Shown here: positions 34,507-42,495 of the stretch, in pieces | Numbering within the stretch: the stretch's first letter is position 1 | How the letters are laid out: each line of letters opens with the position of its first letter | DNA from: an uncultured Sphaerochaeta sp. | GTDB lineage: Bacteria > Spirochaetota > Spirochaetia > Sphaerochaetales > Sphaerochaetaceae | Direction: 5' to 3' | Assembly (NCBI RefSeq): GCF_963676285.1 | Contig: NZ_OY781063.1 | Span: 3,038,001 to 3,102,000 of the forward strand | Length of the DNA stretch: 64,000 nt | The notes under the pieces: model-generated | What the model saw: only the letters and a program-made list of their open reading frames with translations | What the model was told of the DNA's origin: nothing | Databases searched by the model: none | Translations under genes and position numbers: made by a program

Positions 34507-34659
34507 TATTGAGAGTCTGTATAAATTGTAGAAGAAAAAATGCATTGAAACTTAGGCAAAAGTAAAAATATGACAAGAAATGTAAGAAAATTTGAAAAAA
34601 ATTTGGGAAGTGCAAAAATGAGAAAACTTAGTCTACGGGAAAAGTAATTTTCTCAGTAA
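34507..34659. other. A-tract-rich, probably curved DNA upstream of the surface operon
   Basis: Between 34535 and 34626 there are nine runs of three to seven A residues, mostly 9-13 nt apart, close to helical phasing. It lies just upstream of the predicted -35 of the surface-protein operon and downstream of the DUF4213 gene. No gene or terminator is seen in it. Confidence 0.4.
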
Positions 34660-35409
34660 TTATCCCTGGAGGTAAAGACACACTTTCTTGCAGTCCTTAT
34701 GGAGGTAGGGAGTTCCCCGACCATTACGAATTGACTTGATGACACCATCCCGGTTGGATACGGTGGAACCTGCTAGTAGATCTATAGGCAGGTCCCTGTA
34801 GAGTTCCTTGGCCATGATGGTGGAGGGTCCCATAAGTACGGTGGGTATTCTGTTCCCATTGAAATGGCTGAGTACTTCTTCAAGGGATGAGTTGATCAGG
34901 CTGGTGGCGGTCAGTATCAAGGCATCGCTCTCGGTCTCTGCCCATTGGTAGAACTCCTCTTCTGATCCAACTTCCTTTCCAATATCATAAACACGAACAG
35001 TAATACCATGTGTATTCAAGTACGAGACGATGGGAGCAAAGTAGCCGATCATGGCAACATTGTCTCCTGTGTTCAACTTAAGGTCGCGTATCAGATTGCC
35101 GTCATCCTCATCCTGGAGAAGGGAGTGGTCCTGGTTCAAGGCATTGCAGAGTGCAATTGCCATGGCTCTGCCAAGTGGGTCTTCTTTCTTGATGTTCTTA
35201 AGTAGTTTAATTGCAGGATACCTTTCATATTCATCCTTGTTCTTGTTAACTGAACAACTATTTCCACTCCCTTTTGGAGTGTAACAGAGTCCACAACGTC
35301 CATCCTGCAAGACAACTGCAGAGTAGCCAAGCCCAAGATAGATGCTCTCTACTTGCAAGCTTTCAGCCTCAGCTTGGAAGTAGGTGTGAATACGATTATC
35401 AATGTCCAT
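34660..35409 (-). CDS. DUF364/DUF4213 protein, putative heavy-metal chelation family
   Basis: The 249-residue cytosolic protein has an N-terminal enolase-like DUF4213 portion (VESIYLGLGYSAVVLQDGRCGLCYTPKG) and a C-terminal Rossmann-like DUF364 portion (NTGDNVAMIGYFAPIVSYL, then LILTATSLINSSLEEVL and VLMGPSTIM). The family is found next to metal-uptake genes and is proposed to bind metals, but its role is unproven. GGGAG lies 6 nt before the ATG. It shares its strand with the upstream solute-binding lipoprotein, separated by 102 nt. Confidence 0.75.
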   Translation of the reverse strand: MDIDNRIHTYFQAEAESLQVESIYLGLGYSAVVLQDGRCGLCYTPKGSGNSCSVNKNKDEYERYPAIKLLKNIKKEDPLGRAMAIALCNALNQDHSLLQDEDDGNLIRDLKLNTGDNVAMIGYFAPIVSYLNTHGITVRVYDIGKEVGSEEEFYQWAETESDALILTATSLINSSLEEVLSHFNGNRIPTVLMGPSTIMAKELYRDLPIDLLAGSTVSNRDGVIKSIRNGRGTPYLHKDCKKVCLYLQG

Positions 35410-35511
35410 GAGTTTCTCCCTAATTGGCTATTGTACAACGGAGAAGCCAATATGCAAAGGGAAAGATAATGGAATTTGTTTTATAACTTACAAGTAGTCT
35501 TCATTTTTTGC

Positions 35512-36942
35512 CTATGGGGTTGCTTCAATACCAAGATCATCAAACACAAGCTGTTTGAAGTCTGCAAATGCTTCCTCTCTGGATTTTTCCCCTGCTGTAT
35601 ATGCTCTAGTCACATCCCTCCAATGCATATTGATAACTTCATCATATGGGGTCTTGTTGGTTCCAGTGGCGTACTCGCCAGCAGGAACAAAGATTTCAAA
35701 CATGTTTTGTCCTCCAAGGAAGTCCAGAGTTCCGTTACTCTTGTTCATGACAGCACCGGAAGCAACAGTATCTTTGATACCTCCAGAACCATCGAGTGTA
35801 CCGTTTGCCCAGTAGTACTGCAAACCGGTGTTTGAGCTGTCGAGGGTGATCCATTCAATAATAGGTTTCAGTGCTTCTTTATGTACAGAATGTTTATTGG
35901 CAAGTATCCACGTACCACCCCAGAAGAAACCAACAGGAGGTTCACAAACCGCCCAGTCCCCATAGGTTCCTTCACCAGGTGCTGAACCGCCGCTATTATC
36001 AGCCATGGTGTAGTTGATCAACCAAGCTGGTCCGAAGAAACCGAAGATCTGCTTTTCACCGGCGTCTTTCATGTCATCATACCATGCATCGGTCCAGTCC
36101 ATGGTATTGTTTGAGTACTCGTTGTCCTTGAGACGTTTTGCCATATCAAGGAAGGCTTCTCTATCTGGGTCTATATAAAGCTTTTCGTCAACTATCCATC
36201 CATGTTCAGAGCTTCCCTCGATTACATGCCAAAGGTCTCCATCACCACTGATTATCCCATAGCCTTCTGCTTCTAGGTCTTCGGCAGCTTCCCAAAAGTA
36301 CTCCCAGGTAGGACCAATTTTATTTTTAATAGCTGCAGGATCGTCAGTTCCCCAGACGTCCTTGGCTATTGATCTGCGGTAGATGAATGCACCACCGGTA
36401 GCCTGATAACCAAGGCCTACCAAATCACCGTCAGTATTGGTCCCGATATCAATGGTGTACTGAGCAATGTCAGCTTCCTCGAGCTTATCTTCGACGTTAA
36501 TTCCAAGTTCTTCATAGGGAGTAGCGAAGTGGTGATAGTCGCCTTGCGTATATTTTAGGGCAAATGCGGATTCCACGCAGTAAATATCAGGGATATTTGA
36601 TCCACCGGCATTCAAGGCAGAGTCAAGAGCCGTCTGGTACGATGCGTCGGTTGTAGGAATAATAATCTTATTAAATGTGTACTCAAAATCAGGGTTGTGT
36701 TCTTTATATGCATCCAATATGTCCGGCACTTCATCAGTAAAGCCATAGATATTAATTATTCCATCATCTGGAGTGGGATCAGGAGGTGGAACAGGAGTAG
36801 GCGGAAGAATTAGTTCTGGAATAGGTTCTGGAGCACCAGAATCTTCCGGTACATCTGGGCTTTGGTTTTCACAACCAATAAAACCTCCGATAAGGATTAC
36901 AGAAAAAATGAGAATAAAAATGGATTTATAGAACATACGCAT
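35512..36942 (-). CDS. Orphan extracellular solute-binding lipoprotein (ABC type 1)
   Basis: The 476-residue protein has a lipobox (GGFIGC, lipidated Cys24), a 35-residue Pro-rich spacer (LILPPTPVPPPDPTPDDG) and a family-1 sugar-binding fold starting IINIYGFTDEVPDILDAYKEHNPDF. Typical features include a LGYQATGGAFIYRRSIAKDVWG hinge and aromatic ligand contacts (WHVIEGSSEHGW, FFGPAWL). It would bind an oligosaccharide or sugar for an ABC importer, but no permease or ATPase gene is adjacent. Its promoter, leader and signal peptide are closely similar to those of the next lipoprotein gene at 37217-38239. Confidence 0.85.
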   Translation of the reverse strand: MRMFYKSIFILIFSVILIGGFIGCENQSPDVPEDSGAPEPIPELILPPTPVPPPDPTPDDGIINIYGFTDEVPDILDAYKEHNPDFEYTFNKIIIPTTDASYQTALDSALNAGGSNIPDIYCVESAFALKYTQGDYHHFATPYEELGINVEDKLEEADIAQYTIDIGTNTDGDLVGLGYQATGGAFIYRRSIAKDVWGTDDPAAIKNKIGPTWEYFWEAAEDLEAEGYGIISGDGDLWHVIEGSSEHGWIVDEKLYIDPDREAFLDMAKRLKDNEYSNNTMDWTDAWYDDMKDAGEKQIFGFFGPAWLINYTMADNSGGSAPGEGTYGDWAVCEPPVGFFWGGTWILANKHSVHKEALKPIIEWITLDSSNTGLQYYWANGTLDGSGGIKDTVASGAVMNKSNGTLDFLGGQNMFEIFVPAGEYATGTNKTPYDEVINMHWRDVTRAYTAGEKSREEAFADFKQLVFDDLGIEATP

Positions 36943-37032
36943 AGAAACCCCCTGTTACATGGTAAAAATATGACACATGTGTAAATTATTGATTACACAG
37001 TAATAAAATAAAACTACGTATGACTTACGTTA

Positions 37033-37061
37033 ATTGTATGTCTCTTATTTTTATCTGGCAA
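37033..37061 (-). promoter_or_regulatory. Promoter of the solute-binding lipoprotein (copy A of a duplicated cassette)
   Basis: On the minus strand TTGCCA (37061-37056), 17 nt, TACAAT (37038-37033). TAAGTCATACGTA follows at the likely start site and recurs at the same place in copy B. Confidence 0.75.
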
Positions 37062-37126
37062 GAAGAAAAATAGCCAAAAGTGATAAGAAATAGTATTTTT
37101 AGCAAATAATTTGAGCCTCCGGTATT

Positions 37127-37151
37127 AAAAAACAGGCCCTCTACGGACCTG
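37127..37151 (-). terminator. Intrinsic terminator of the 340-aa lipoprotein gene
   Basis: On the minus strand CAGGTCC pairs with GGGCCTG (one G-U) around a 5-nt loop, followed by TTTTTTAA. Confidence 0.7.
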
Positions 37152-37216
37152 CTGCAAAAGTAATATGCTCTAAAAGATTATGAAAGTTTTATTGAAATGA
37201 AAGAAACGAAAAACAA

Positions 37217-38239
37217 TTATGAGAGCATTTGGCTTAGATGCCTAAATGCATACTCATCTACCAACTGTCCCAAGTTTTGAACTACTCCATCTTTGTCTTT
37301 GAAGGTAGCTTTGAATACCAAACATCGTTCATCAGTATTGCCCCAAAGCGAAGTCTTGATAGCATTCCACATATCTTCTTCAGATGAGTTCTCATCAAGT
37401 GCTGCTAGAGCAGAATTCAACGTTGCTAAGCTCGCATTGGAGATATCTTTCATTGTTATGGTGAATAAGATTGGTACGTCTCGATATGTTGTATTCGAAT
37501 TCGTGGTAGAACTAAAATAATTCATTGCTGCGCTATAGCTAAGCTTAGCATTTAGGGTTCCTGATATGTTTCCTTGCGTATCTGAACCTAGGTTTGTCAA
37601 AGCTGCACTGAGATATCCACTTTGGGAATTCTTTAAAGTTATATCACCATCTCCGTCGTCATCATCATCAATTCGACCGACTATGTCAGCGTTAAAACTT
37701 AATCCAATTTGACCATTTGCCGGGAACATAGCAGCTGTATCTTCAGGGTCATTCACCAAACTGTCAATGAGCGCAGTTAGAGAGTGAATTCCTCCCGATA
37801 GAACTAAATCAAGATGTTTAATGTTTAGGTCAAGCCACGTTTCTGTAGTGGTACCAAGATCTTCTTCAATTGAAAAATGCTCATCTTCAACTGAGAATGC
37901 TACGGTGCCCGTTATTGACTTAGGTACGAACGTTGCGTCATGTGTTTCATCTTCAAGCAGATCTAATCCTTCAAATACCATTGACAATCCATCTAGTGCA
38001 GATGCCATTGTCTCTTGAATTTGACCATCAATAGCTTCAGCAGTTTCATCACTTGGTAAGGTAACATTACCCAGATCAGAGAAATCTACTGCTGAATAAG
38101 GAGTTAGATTAGTTGTTGTTCCTCCTCCGTCAGAACCTGTATCCTCAGTTGTACCACCAAGCATATCACAACCCACCAATCCTCCAATGAGTAAAGAGAC
38201 GAGTACCAAAATAGAAATTGATTTTAAAAACATACGCAT
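37217..38239 (-). CDS. Lipoprotein of unknown function (340 aa)
   Basis: The signal peptide MRMFLKSISILVLVSLLIGG ends in lipobox LVGC (Cys24). A Gly/Thr-rich spacer follows, then a roughly 300-residue beta-rich domain with strands such as HLDLVLSGGIHSLTALIDSL and ISGTLNAKLSYSAAMNYF, and an Asp-rich turn (DDDDDGDGD) that may bind Ca2+. I do not recognise the family. ATG 38239 has GGGGGG 6 nt upstream. The first 24 residues, leader and promoter match those of the solute-binding lipoprotein downstream, while the mature parts are unrelated. Confidence 0.75.
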   Translation of the reverse strand: MRMFLKSISILVLVSLLIGGLVGCDMLGGTTEDTGSDGGGTTTNLTPYSAVDFSDLGNVTLPSDETAEAIDGQIQETMASALDGLSMVFEGLDLLEDETHDATFVPKSITGTVAFSVEDEHFSIEEDLGTTTETWLDLNIKHLDLVLSGGIHSLTALIDSLVNDPEDTAAMFPANGQIGLSFNADIVGRIDDDDDGDGDITLKNSQSGYLSAALTNLGSDTQGNISGTLNAKLSYSAAMNYFSSTTNSNTTYRDVPILFTITMKDISNASLATLNSALAALDENSSEEDMWNAIKTSLWGNTDERCLVFKATFKDKDGVVQNLGQLVDEYAFRHLSQMLS

Positions 38240-38334
38240 AGAAAACCCCCCTATCATATGACATAAATATGAACACATGTATAATAAAAACTGGATAACC
38301 AGTAACAAATAAGGTTTACGTATGACTTAGGTAG

Positions 38335-38363
38335 ATTGTAGAACTCGTTTTAATATTTGACAA
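38335..38363 (-). promoter_or_regulatory. Promoter of the 340-aa lipoprotein (copy B of a duplicated cassette)
   Basis: On the minus strand TTGTCA (38363-38358), 17 nt, TACAAT (38340-38335). It is followed by TAAGTCATACGTA, as in copy A, giving a leader of about 90 nt. Confidence 0.75.
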
Positions 38364-38420
38364 GAAAAAAATAGCCAATAGTGATAAAAAGTTGATATAT
38401 TTCACTGACTAGAAGTTTTC

Positions 38421-38452
38421 AAAAAAATTGACAGGCCCTCTCAAGACCTGCC
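38421..38452 (-). terminator. Intrinsic terminator of galK
   Basis: On the minus strand CAGGTC pairs with GGCCTG (one G-U) around a short loop, followed by TCAATTTTTTT. It is similar to the terminator at 37127-37151, so it belongs to the duplicated segment. Confidence 0.7.
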
Positions 38453-38474
38453 TTGTTATTGCTTTTTTGTCTGT

Positions 38475-39749
38475 CTATTCCGCAATACAGCAGCTTTCTC
38501 TTTGCCGAACCGTGATAGGGGTGACACTTCCCTCTGAGAATACAGCTTCCATTGCTTGTTTATAGAACTCATACTTGTCCAGGGGTATGTAGGCTTGGAT
38601 GGTACCAGCAAAACCTCCTCCATGGACACGTACAGTTGTATCACTTCCCAGCAAGCTCTTGGTCATGGCAATAGCCAGACTCAGGCCCTGTTCCTGTGGG
38701 AAGAAAGTGGGGTAGAGGTTCTGCAGGAAGCAGAAGGAGCTCTCCCCGCTTGCTCTGACTTCCTTCAGGTATGCCTCAATGTTTTGGTTCTCCAGGGCTA
38801 TGAGCATATTGGCAACTCGCTTGTTCTCTTCAAAGAAGTGAATGGAGCGTAGCAGTGCCCTGTCATTCTGGAGTGTTTTTCTGAGATGGGGAAGCTGAGA
38901 GACGAAGCTTGTCTCATCGATCTCCCTGAGGTGCTTTGCCCCAAAGTGAGCAGCAACTTCCTTCATCTCCTTGGGAACTGCGGCATACTCGGGGGTAAGG
39001 TCTGCATGATTTCCCCCCGTGTCCACGATGACCAGCTGGTAGCCATGATCACTGAAGGAGTAATGCACTGGCTCAATCTTCGGGCTTCCCTCATCAGCAA
39101 AGTCGATCCCTATGATACCACCATAGGCACATGCCATCTGGTCCATCAAGCCAGAGGGTTTACCGAAGTAGTTGTTTTCGCTGAACTTCCCGATGATCGC
39201 AAGATCAACAGGGGAGAGAGCATCTTCATTGTAGAGGTGGTTGAAAATGGTTCCACAGAGAACCTCAACTGCGGCAGAAGAGGAGAGCCCCGACCCCTTG
39301 AGTACCCGGCTTGTGGTATTGGCCTGCCAACCACCAATATTGAGGCCACGCTGCTTGAATGCAAAGGCAATACCGCGTACCAGTGCTTCGGTGGTGTTCT
39401 TCTCTGTTTCAACAATTTCAAGCTCATCAAGATGTACCACAACCTCAGGGTAGCCTTCACTCGTCAAGACAACGGTGTTGTCATCTCGCTTGCTTACTGC
39501 GGCAATGGTATCCAGGTTAATGGTAGCAGCAATGACTTTTCCCAGGTTGTGGTCTGTATGGTTTCCACCGAGCTCACTTCTTCCAGCAGTGGAGAACAGA
39601 CTGACATCCTGTTCCTTGAACAAGTTGGTGTGCTCTTCAACCAAACTGATGAACCGTTTATCCATGTCTTCAGCTTGGAACGAATTCCCATAGAGGGATG
39701 GATACACTGTATGCAATAAGCCTTTCTGTATTGCTTCCTTTCTGGCCAT
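38475..39749 (-). CDS. galK: Galactokinase
   Basis: This 424-residue GHMP kinase phosphorylates galactose at C1 in the Leloir pathway. The substrate-specificity signature is GRSELGGNHTDHNLG (near residue 55), the ATP loop is LKGSGLSSSAAVEV and the third motif is VRVHGGGFAGT. Start ATG 39749 has GGAG 6 nt upstream; the ATG immediately before it is too close. It is divergent from a LacI-type regulator, and a 14-bp palindrome overlaps its -10, so galactose-type repression by that regulator is expected. Confidence 0.93.
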   Translation of the reverse strand: MARKEAIQKGLLHTVYPSLYGNSFQAEDMDKRFISLVEEHTNLFKEQDVSLFSTAGRSELGGNHTDHNLGKVIAATINLDTIAAVSKRDDNTVVLTSEGYPEVVVHLDELEIVETEKNTTEALVRGIAFAFKQRGLNIGGWQANTTSRVLKGSGLSSSAAVEVLCGTIFNHLYNEDALSPVDLAIIGKFSENNYFGKPSGLMDQMACAYGGIIGIDFADEGSPKIEPVHYSFSDHGYQLVIVDTGGNHADLTPEYAAVPKEMKEVAAHFGAKHLREIDETSFVSQLPHLRKTLQNDRALLRSIHFFEENKRVANMLIALENQNIEAYLKEVRASGESSFCFLQNLYPTFFPQEQGLSLAIAMTKSLLGSDTTVRVHGGGFAGTIQAYIPLDKYEFYKQAMEAVFSEGSVTPITVRQRESCCIAE

Positions 39750-39788
39750 CATATGCTCCTTTAGTGCAAATGTACTTGCGTTCTTGAA

Positions 39789-39802
39789 TGTACACGTGTA
39801 CA
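39789..39802. promoter_or_regulatory. LacI-family operator between galK and its regulator
   Basis: TGTACACGTGTACA is a perfect 14-bp palindrome with a central CG, as usual for LacI/GalR operators. It overlaps the galK -10 and lies 45 nt before the divergent regulator start. Confidence 0.7.
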
Positions 39803-39828
39803 CTAACCCTGTATCAAGCATTTGTCAA
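39800..39828 (-). promoter_or_regulatory. galK promoter
   Basis: On the minus strand TTGACA (39828-39823), 17-nt spacer and TAGTGT (39805-39800). The -10 is weak and partly inside the palindrome. Confidence 0.5.
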
Positions 39829-39847
39829 TAAAAAAAGAGGATGATCG

Positions 39848-40822
39848 ATGGGAGCAACCAGAAACAGTGTAGCAAATAAGGCAGGGGTAAGCAGTGCAAC
39901 CGTCTCCCGTGTGTACAACAATCCTGGTAAGGTCTCCCCATCACTTGCCAAGCGAGTATTGGAAGCAGCAAAAGAGTTGGGGTATGAACCCAACAGTGCA
40001 GCAGCTACCTTGCGAAGGAGTGGAACCGGCACCATCGCCTTTGTCCAATTCAGGAAGGAGGAGAGGCCCTACTACTGGGGTAATCTGGATAGCTTTGACT
40101 GGTTTTTCGGTAGGGCGATCAAGGGAGTGCAGGAAGTGTTGGCGAAAAGTTCCTGGCAGATGCGATTCTATACTGTGGAAACACAGCGTGAGCTGGAAGC
40201 AATTGCAATGCGCTGTGATGGTATCCTTGCCTATGATGTTGACACGCAGGAGGAGGAAGCGCTCTTTTCTTCCATCTCCATCCCCTACGTGCTTGCCCAT
40301 CACTTGGCTGGAAACACAGAAACAGAGAGCTGTGTGAGAACAGACAATAGATATGGTGGAACCCTGCAAGCCCAGTATCTTAGAGGCTGTGGTGTGTTAA
40401 GGCCACTCTACATCACCGGCTACCTCGAGAGTGTGGTCCCCCATGCTGATCGTCTTGCAGGTTTTAAAGAGTATTATCCCGATGCATTGGTGTTATCTAC
40501 AGAGATCGGGGAAACCTGTGCAATGGAGAGTCTTGCACAGAGAGTACAAGAACTTGTTGATACCAAGACCATAGATGGTATCGCTGCTGTAAATGATATT
40601 GCCTTGTTTTCTCTCTTGCTCCGCATCAAAACAGACCTACCGAAGGTAGGGTACGATGCATCCCCTCTCTTCGGCGTATACCCCGCTCCTATAGCAAGTA
40701 TTGATATTCAGAGTGGTGAGCTCTATAGAAGGGCGGCAGAGAAGTTGCTAGGTCTCCTGGCAGGGAATCGACCCGATTGTACCACCGTGTTGCCGAAACT
40801 TATACGTTCCCTTTTACAGTAG
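39848..40822 (+). CDS. LacI family transcriptional regulator (putative galactose repressor)
   Basis: The 324-residue protein has the LacI helix-turn-helix at its N-terminus (NSVANKAGVSSATVSRVYNN, residues 6-25), hinge helix PNSAAATLRRSGT, then a periplasmic-binding-like sensor domain with a shortened C-terminal lobe. GAGG precedes the ATG. It is divergent from galK, and the shared region holds one palindromic operator. I infer repression of galK, and probably of itself, relieved by galactose or a derivative; the ligand is not visible from sequence. Confidence 0.85.
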   Translation: MGATRNSVANKAGVSSATVSRVYNNPGKVSPSLAKRVLEAAKELGYEPNSAAATLRRSGTGTIAFVQFRKEERPYYWGNLDSFDWFFGRAIKGVQEVLAKSSWQMRFYTVETQRELEAIAMRCDGILAYDVDTQEEEALFSSISIPYVLAHHLAGNTETESCVRTDNRYGGTLQAQYLRGCGVLRPLYITGYLESVVPHADRLAGFKEYYPDALVLSTEIGETCAMESLAQRVQELVDTKTIDGIAAVNDIALFSLLLRIKTDLPKVGYDASPLFGVYPAPIASIDIQSGELYRRAAEKLLGLLAGNRPDCTTVLPKLIRSLLQ

Positions 40823-40868
40823 GAGAAAGAGCTTCTTCCATGAGAGGGTGTCTTCTCCTTGTTGCTTT

Positions 40869-42452
40869 TTATCCTGCACTGTCTTGGAGGTTTGGATCTC
40901 CTTGATTGGGAGAAATGGACGAGGCATGGTAGGGTAGCTGGGGCCGGTTCTTTTCAGCCTTTTCTTTTGCACTCTCATACTTAAGCCTCAGCCATGAATG
41001 CAGAGTTGTCAAGAGTGCGAGTACTGCTTTGTAATCTATGTATAGGAGACGTTTGGGTCCTTTGTGCATATGCATTTTCCCCTCAGTGATCAGGTGCATG
41101 ATTGCCTCTCGTACTTCCTGCATTCCCCATATTGCAAGTGTACCCCCATAGGAATACCACCCTTTGCTATCCTGAAGCATGGAGGCAAGGGATGAAGGGG
41201 AAAAGTGAAAAGGGTGTGATAATACACTCATTAGGATTGCCCTCTCTCCCTGTCTTTTCAGTGAGATGCTGCCGTTACAAACATCACACCCACTGCAATA
41301 CTCAAATGGCTCATTCATTGCCTCCAAGAGGCCTTTTCGGAAACAGTGCTCTGTGCTCTGCAGGATGGAGGCGAGGGGAGAAGGTTTTTCTCTTCCATCA
41401 AGCAAGCTTATCGAGAGTGCAGGTTTTCCGTCTCTTCCTGCTCTTCCACTCTCCTGCAGGAAGGAGAGAACATCCTCACTCAGGTCATGGTGGATGACGC
41501 ATCGGATTCCTTTAACGTCAATTCCCATTCCAAAGGCTTTTGTTGCAAACAGTACACCGTTTTCGGTGTCATTGAACCACTTTTCCAGATATCTTCTTTC
41601 ATCCTTGGTAAGCCCAGCGTGGTAATAACGTACTTGTAACTCTGGTAGTGCATAGAGAAGACGTTTTGCTGATATCTCGGTCTGTTTCCGGGTACTGCAG
41701 AAGACAAGAGCTGGCAGGATATTTTCTTGACGGAGTAGTCCAGCTATGCTTTGGTTCTTGCTTAGGGTTCTGGTGACATGGTAGGTGATGTTTGTCCTAT
41801 TGCTGCTTGCATGGATGAGATGAGGTCTTGTGATGGGAAATATAAGGCGGTTCAAGCCCTGGAGCACCCGCTCATCAGCTGTAGCAGTAAAGCAAAGAAC
41901 CTGTCTTACCGGAAGATGCTGGATAAAGGGGCCGACAGAAGCGAGGGCTGGGCGGAATCCTTCCCCCCAGCTTATGATGGTATGGGCTTCATCCAAGACC
42001 AAGAGGCTGATGGTCATCTGGGCAAGGGTATTGATGAGTGCGGGCAGGGAAAGACACTCAGCATTGGTTACCAGGATTCTAGCTTCCCTGTTTTTTAATT
42101 TCTCGAGTAGAAGATTCCTCTCTTGGAGGCTCTGGCCACCTTGTATACAGATATAGGGGATGGAAACTTCCTCGAGGCGCCTGATCTGGTCATGCATAAG
42201 TGAGAGCAAAGGATAGACCAAGACGGTAATCCCTTCCACGAGGAGGGAGGGGAGCATGAAGCAAAGACTTTTTCCTCCACCGGTGGGAAGTATCACTACT
42301 GATCCCTCATGATTGCTCTCTTCACTGTCCTCTTCCACGATACGTTGGATTACCAGCTGTTGAAATGGGTAGAGGGAAGGGATGTTGAAGCGTTCCTGGA
42401 GGAGGAGATTGATTTGGTCCTCCAGGAGATGTGTTGCAGTCTCATCTTTCAT
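40869..42452 (-). CDS. recQ: RecQ-family ATP-dependent DNA helicase
   Basis: The 527-residue helicase has motif I PTGGGKSLCF, motif II DEAH (VLDEAHTIISWGEGFRPAL, a RecQ aromatic-loop variant of CxSxWGxDFRP), motif III CFTATAD and motif VI ESGRAGRDG. A zinc-binding Cys set follows (C-FRKG..., CSGCDVC near residue 385). It is shorter than E. coli RecQ (about 610) and lacks an HRDC domain, ending in a charged tail. It unwinds 3'-5' in recombination repair. The start codon lies at the edge of a perfect 12-bp inverted repeat that would hide it in RNA. It follows the aldo-keto reductase by 43 nt. Confidence 0.85.
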   Translation of the reverse strand: MKDETATHLLEDQINLLLQERFNIPSLYPFQQLVIQRIVEEDSEESNHEGSVVILPTGGGKSLCFMLPSLLVEGITVLVYPLLSLMHDQIRRLEEVSIPYICIQGGQSLQERNLLLEKLKNREARILVTNAECLSLPALINTLAQMTISLLVLDEAHTIISWGEGFRPALASVGPFIQHLPVRQVLCFTATADERVLQGLNRLIFPITRPHLIHASSNRTNITYHVTRTLSKNQSIAGLLRQENILPALVFCSTRKQTEISAKRLLYALPELQVRYYHAGLTKDERRYLEKWFNDTENGVLFATKAFGMGIDVKGIRCVIHHDLSEDVLSFLQESGRAGRDGKPALSISLLDGREKPSPLASILQSTEHCFRKGLLEAMNEPFEYCSGCDVCNGSISLKRQGERAILMSVLSHPFHFSPSSLASMLQDSKGWYSYGGTLAIWGMQEVREAIMHLITEGKMHMHKGPKRLLYIDYKAVLALLTTLHSWLRLKYESAKEKAEKNRPQLPYHASSISPNQGDPNLQDSAG

Positions 42453-42470
42453 ACCTTGGAAAGATGAGAC
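42439..42470 (-). promoter_or_regulatory. 12-bp inverted repeat spanning the recQ start
   Basis: GTCTCATCTTTC (42439-42450) and GAAAGATGAGAC (42459-42470) are perfect inverted repeats with an 8-nt loop. In the recQ transcript the loop contains AAGG and the start of the ATG, so the stem would mask translation initiation. There is no T-run, so it is not a usual terminator. Confidence 0.6.
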
Positions 42471-42495
42471 TATTCAACCTTGCTTCAGACAAGTC

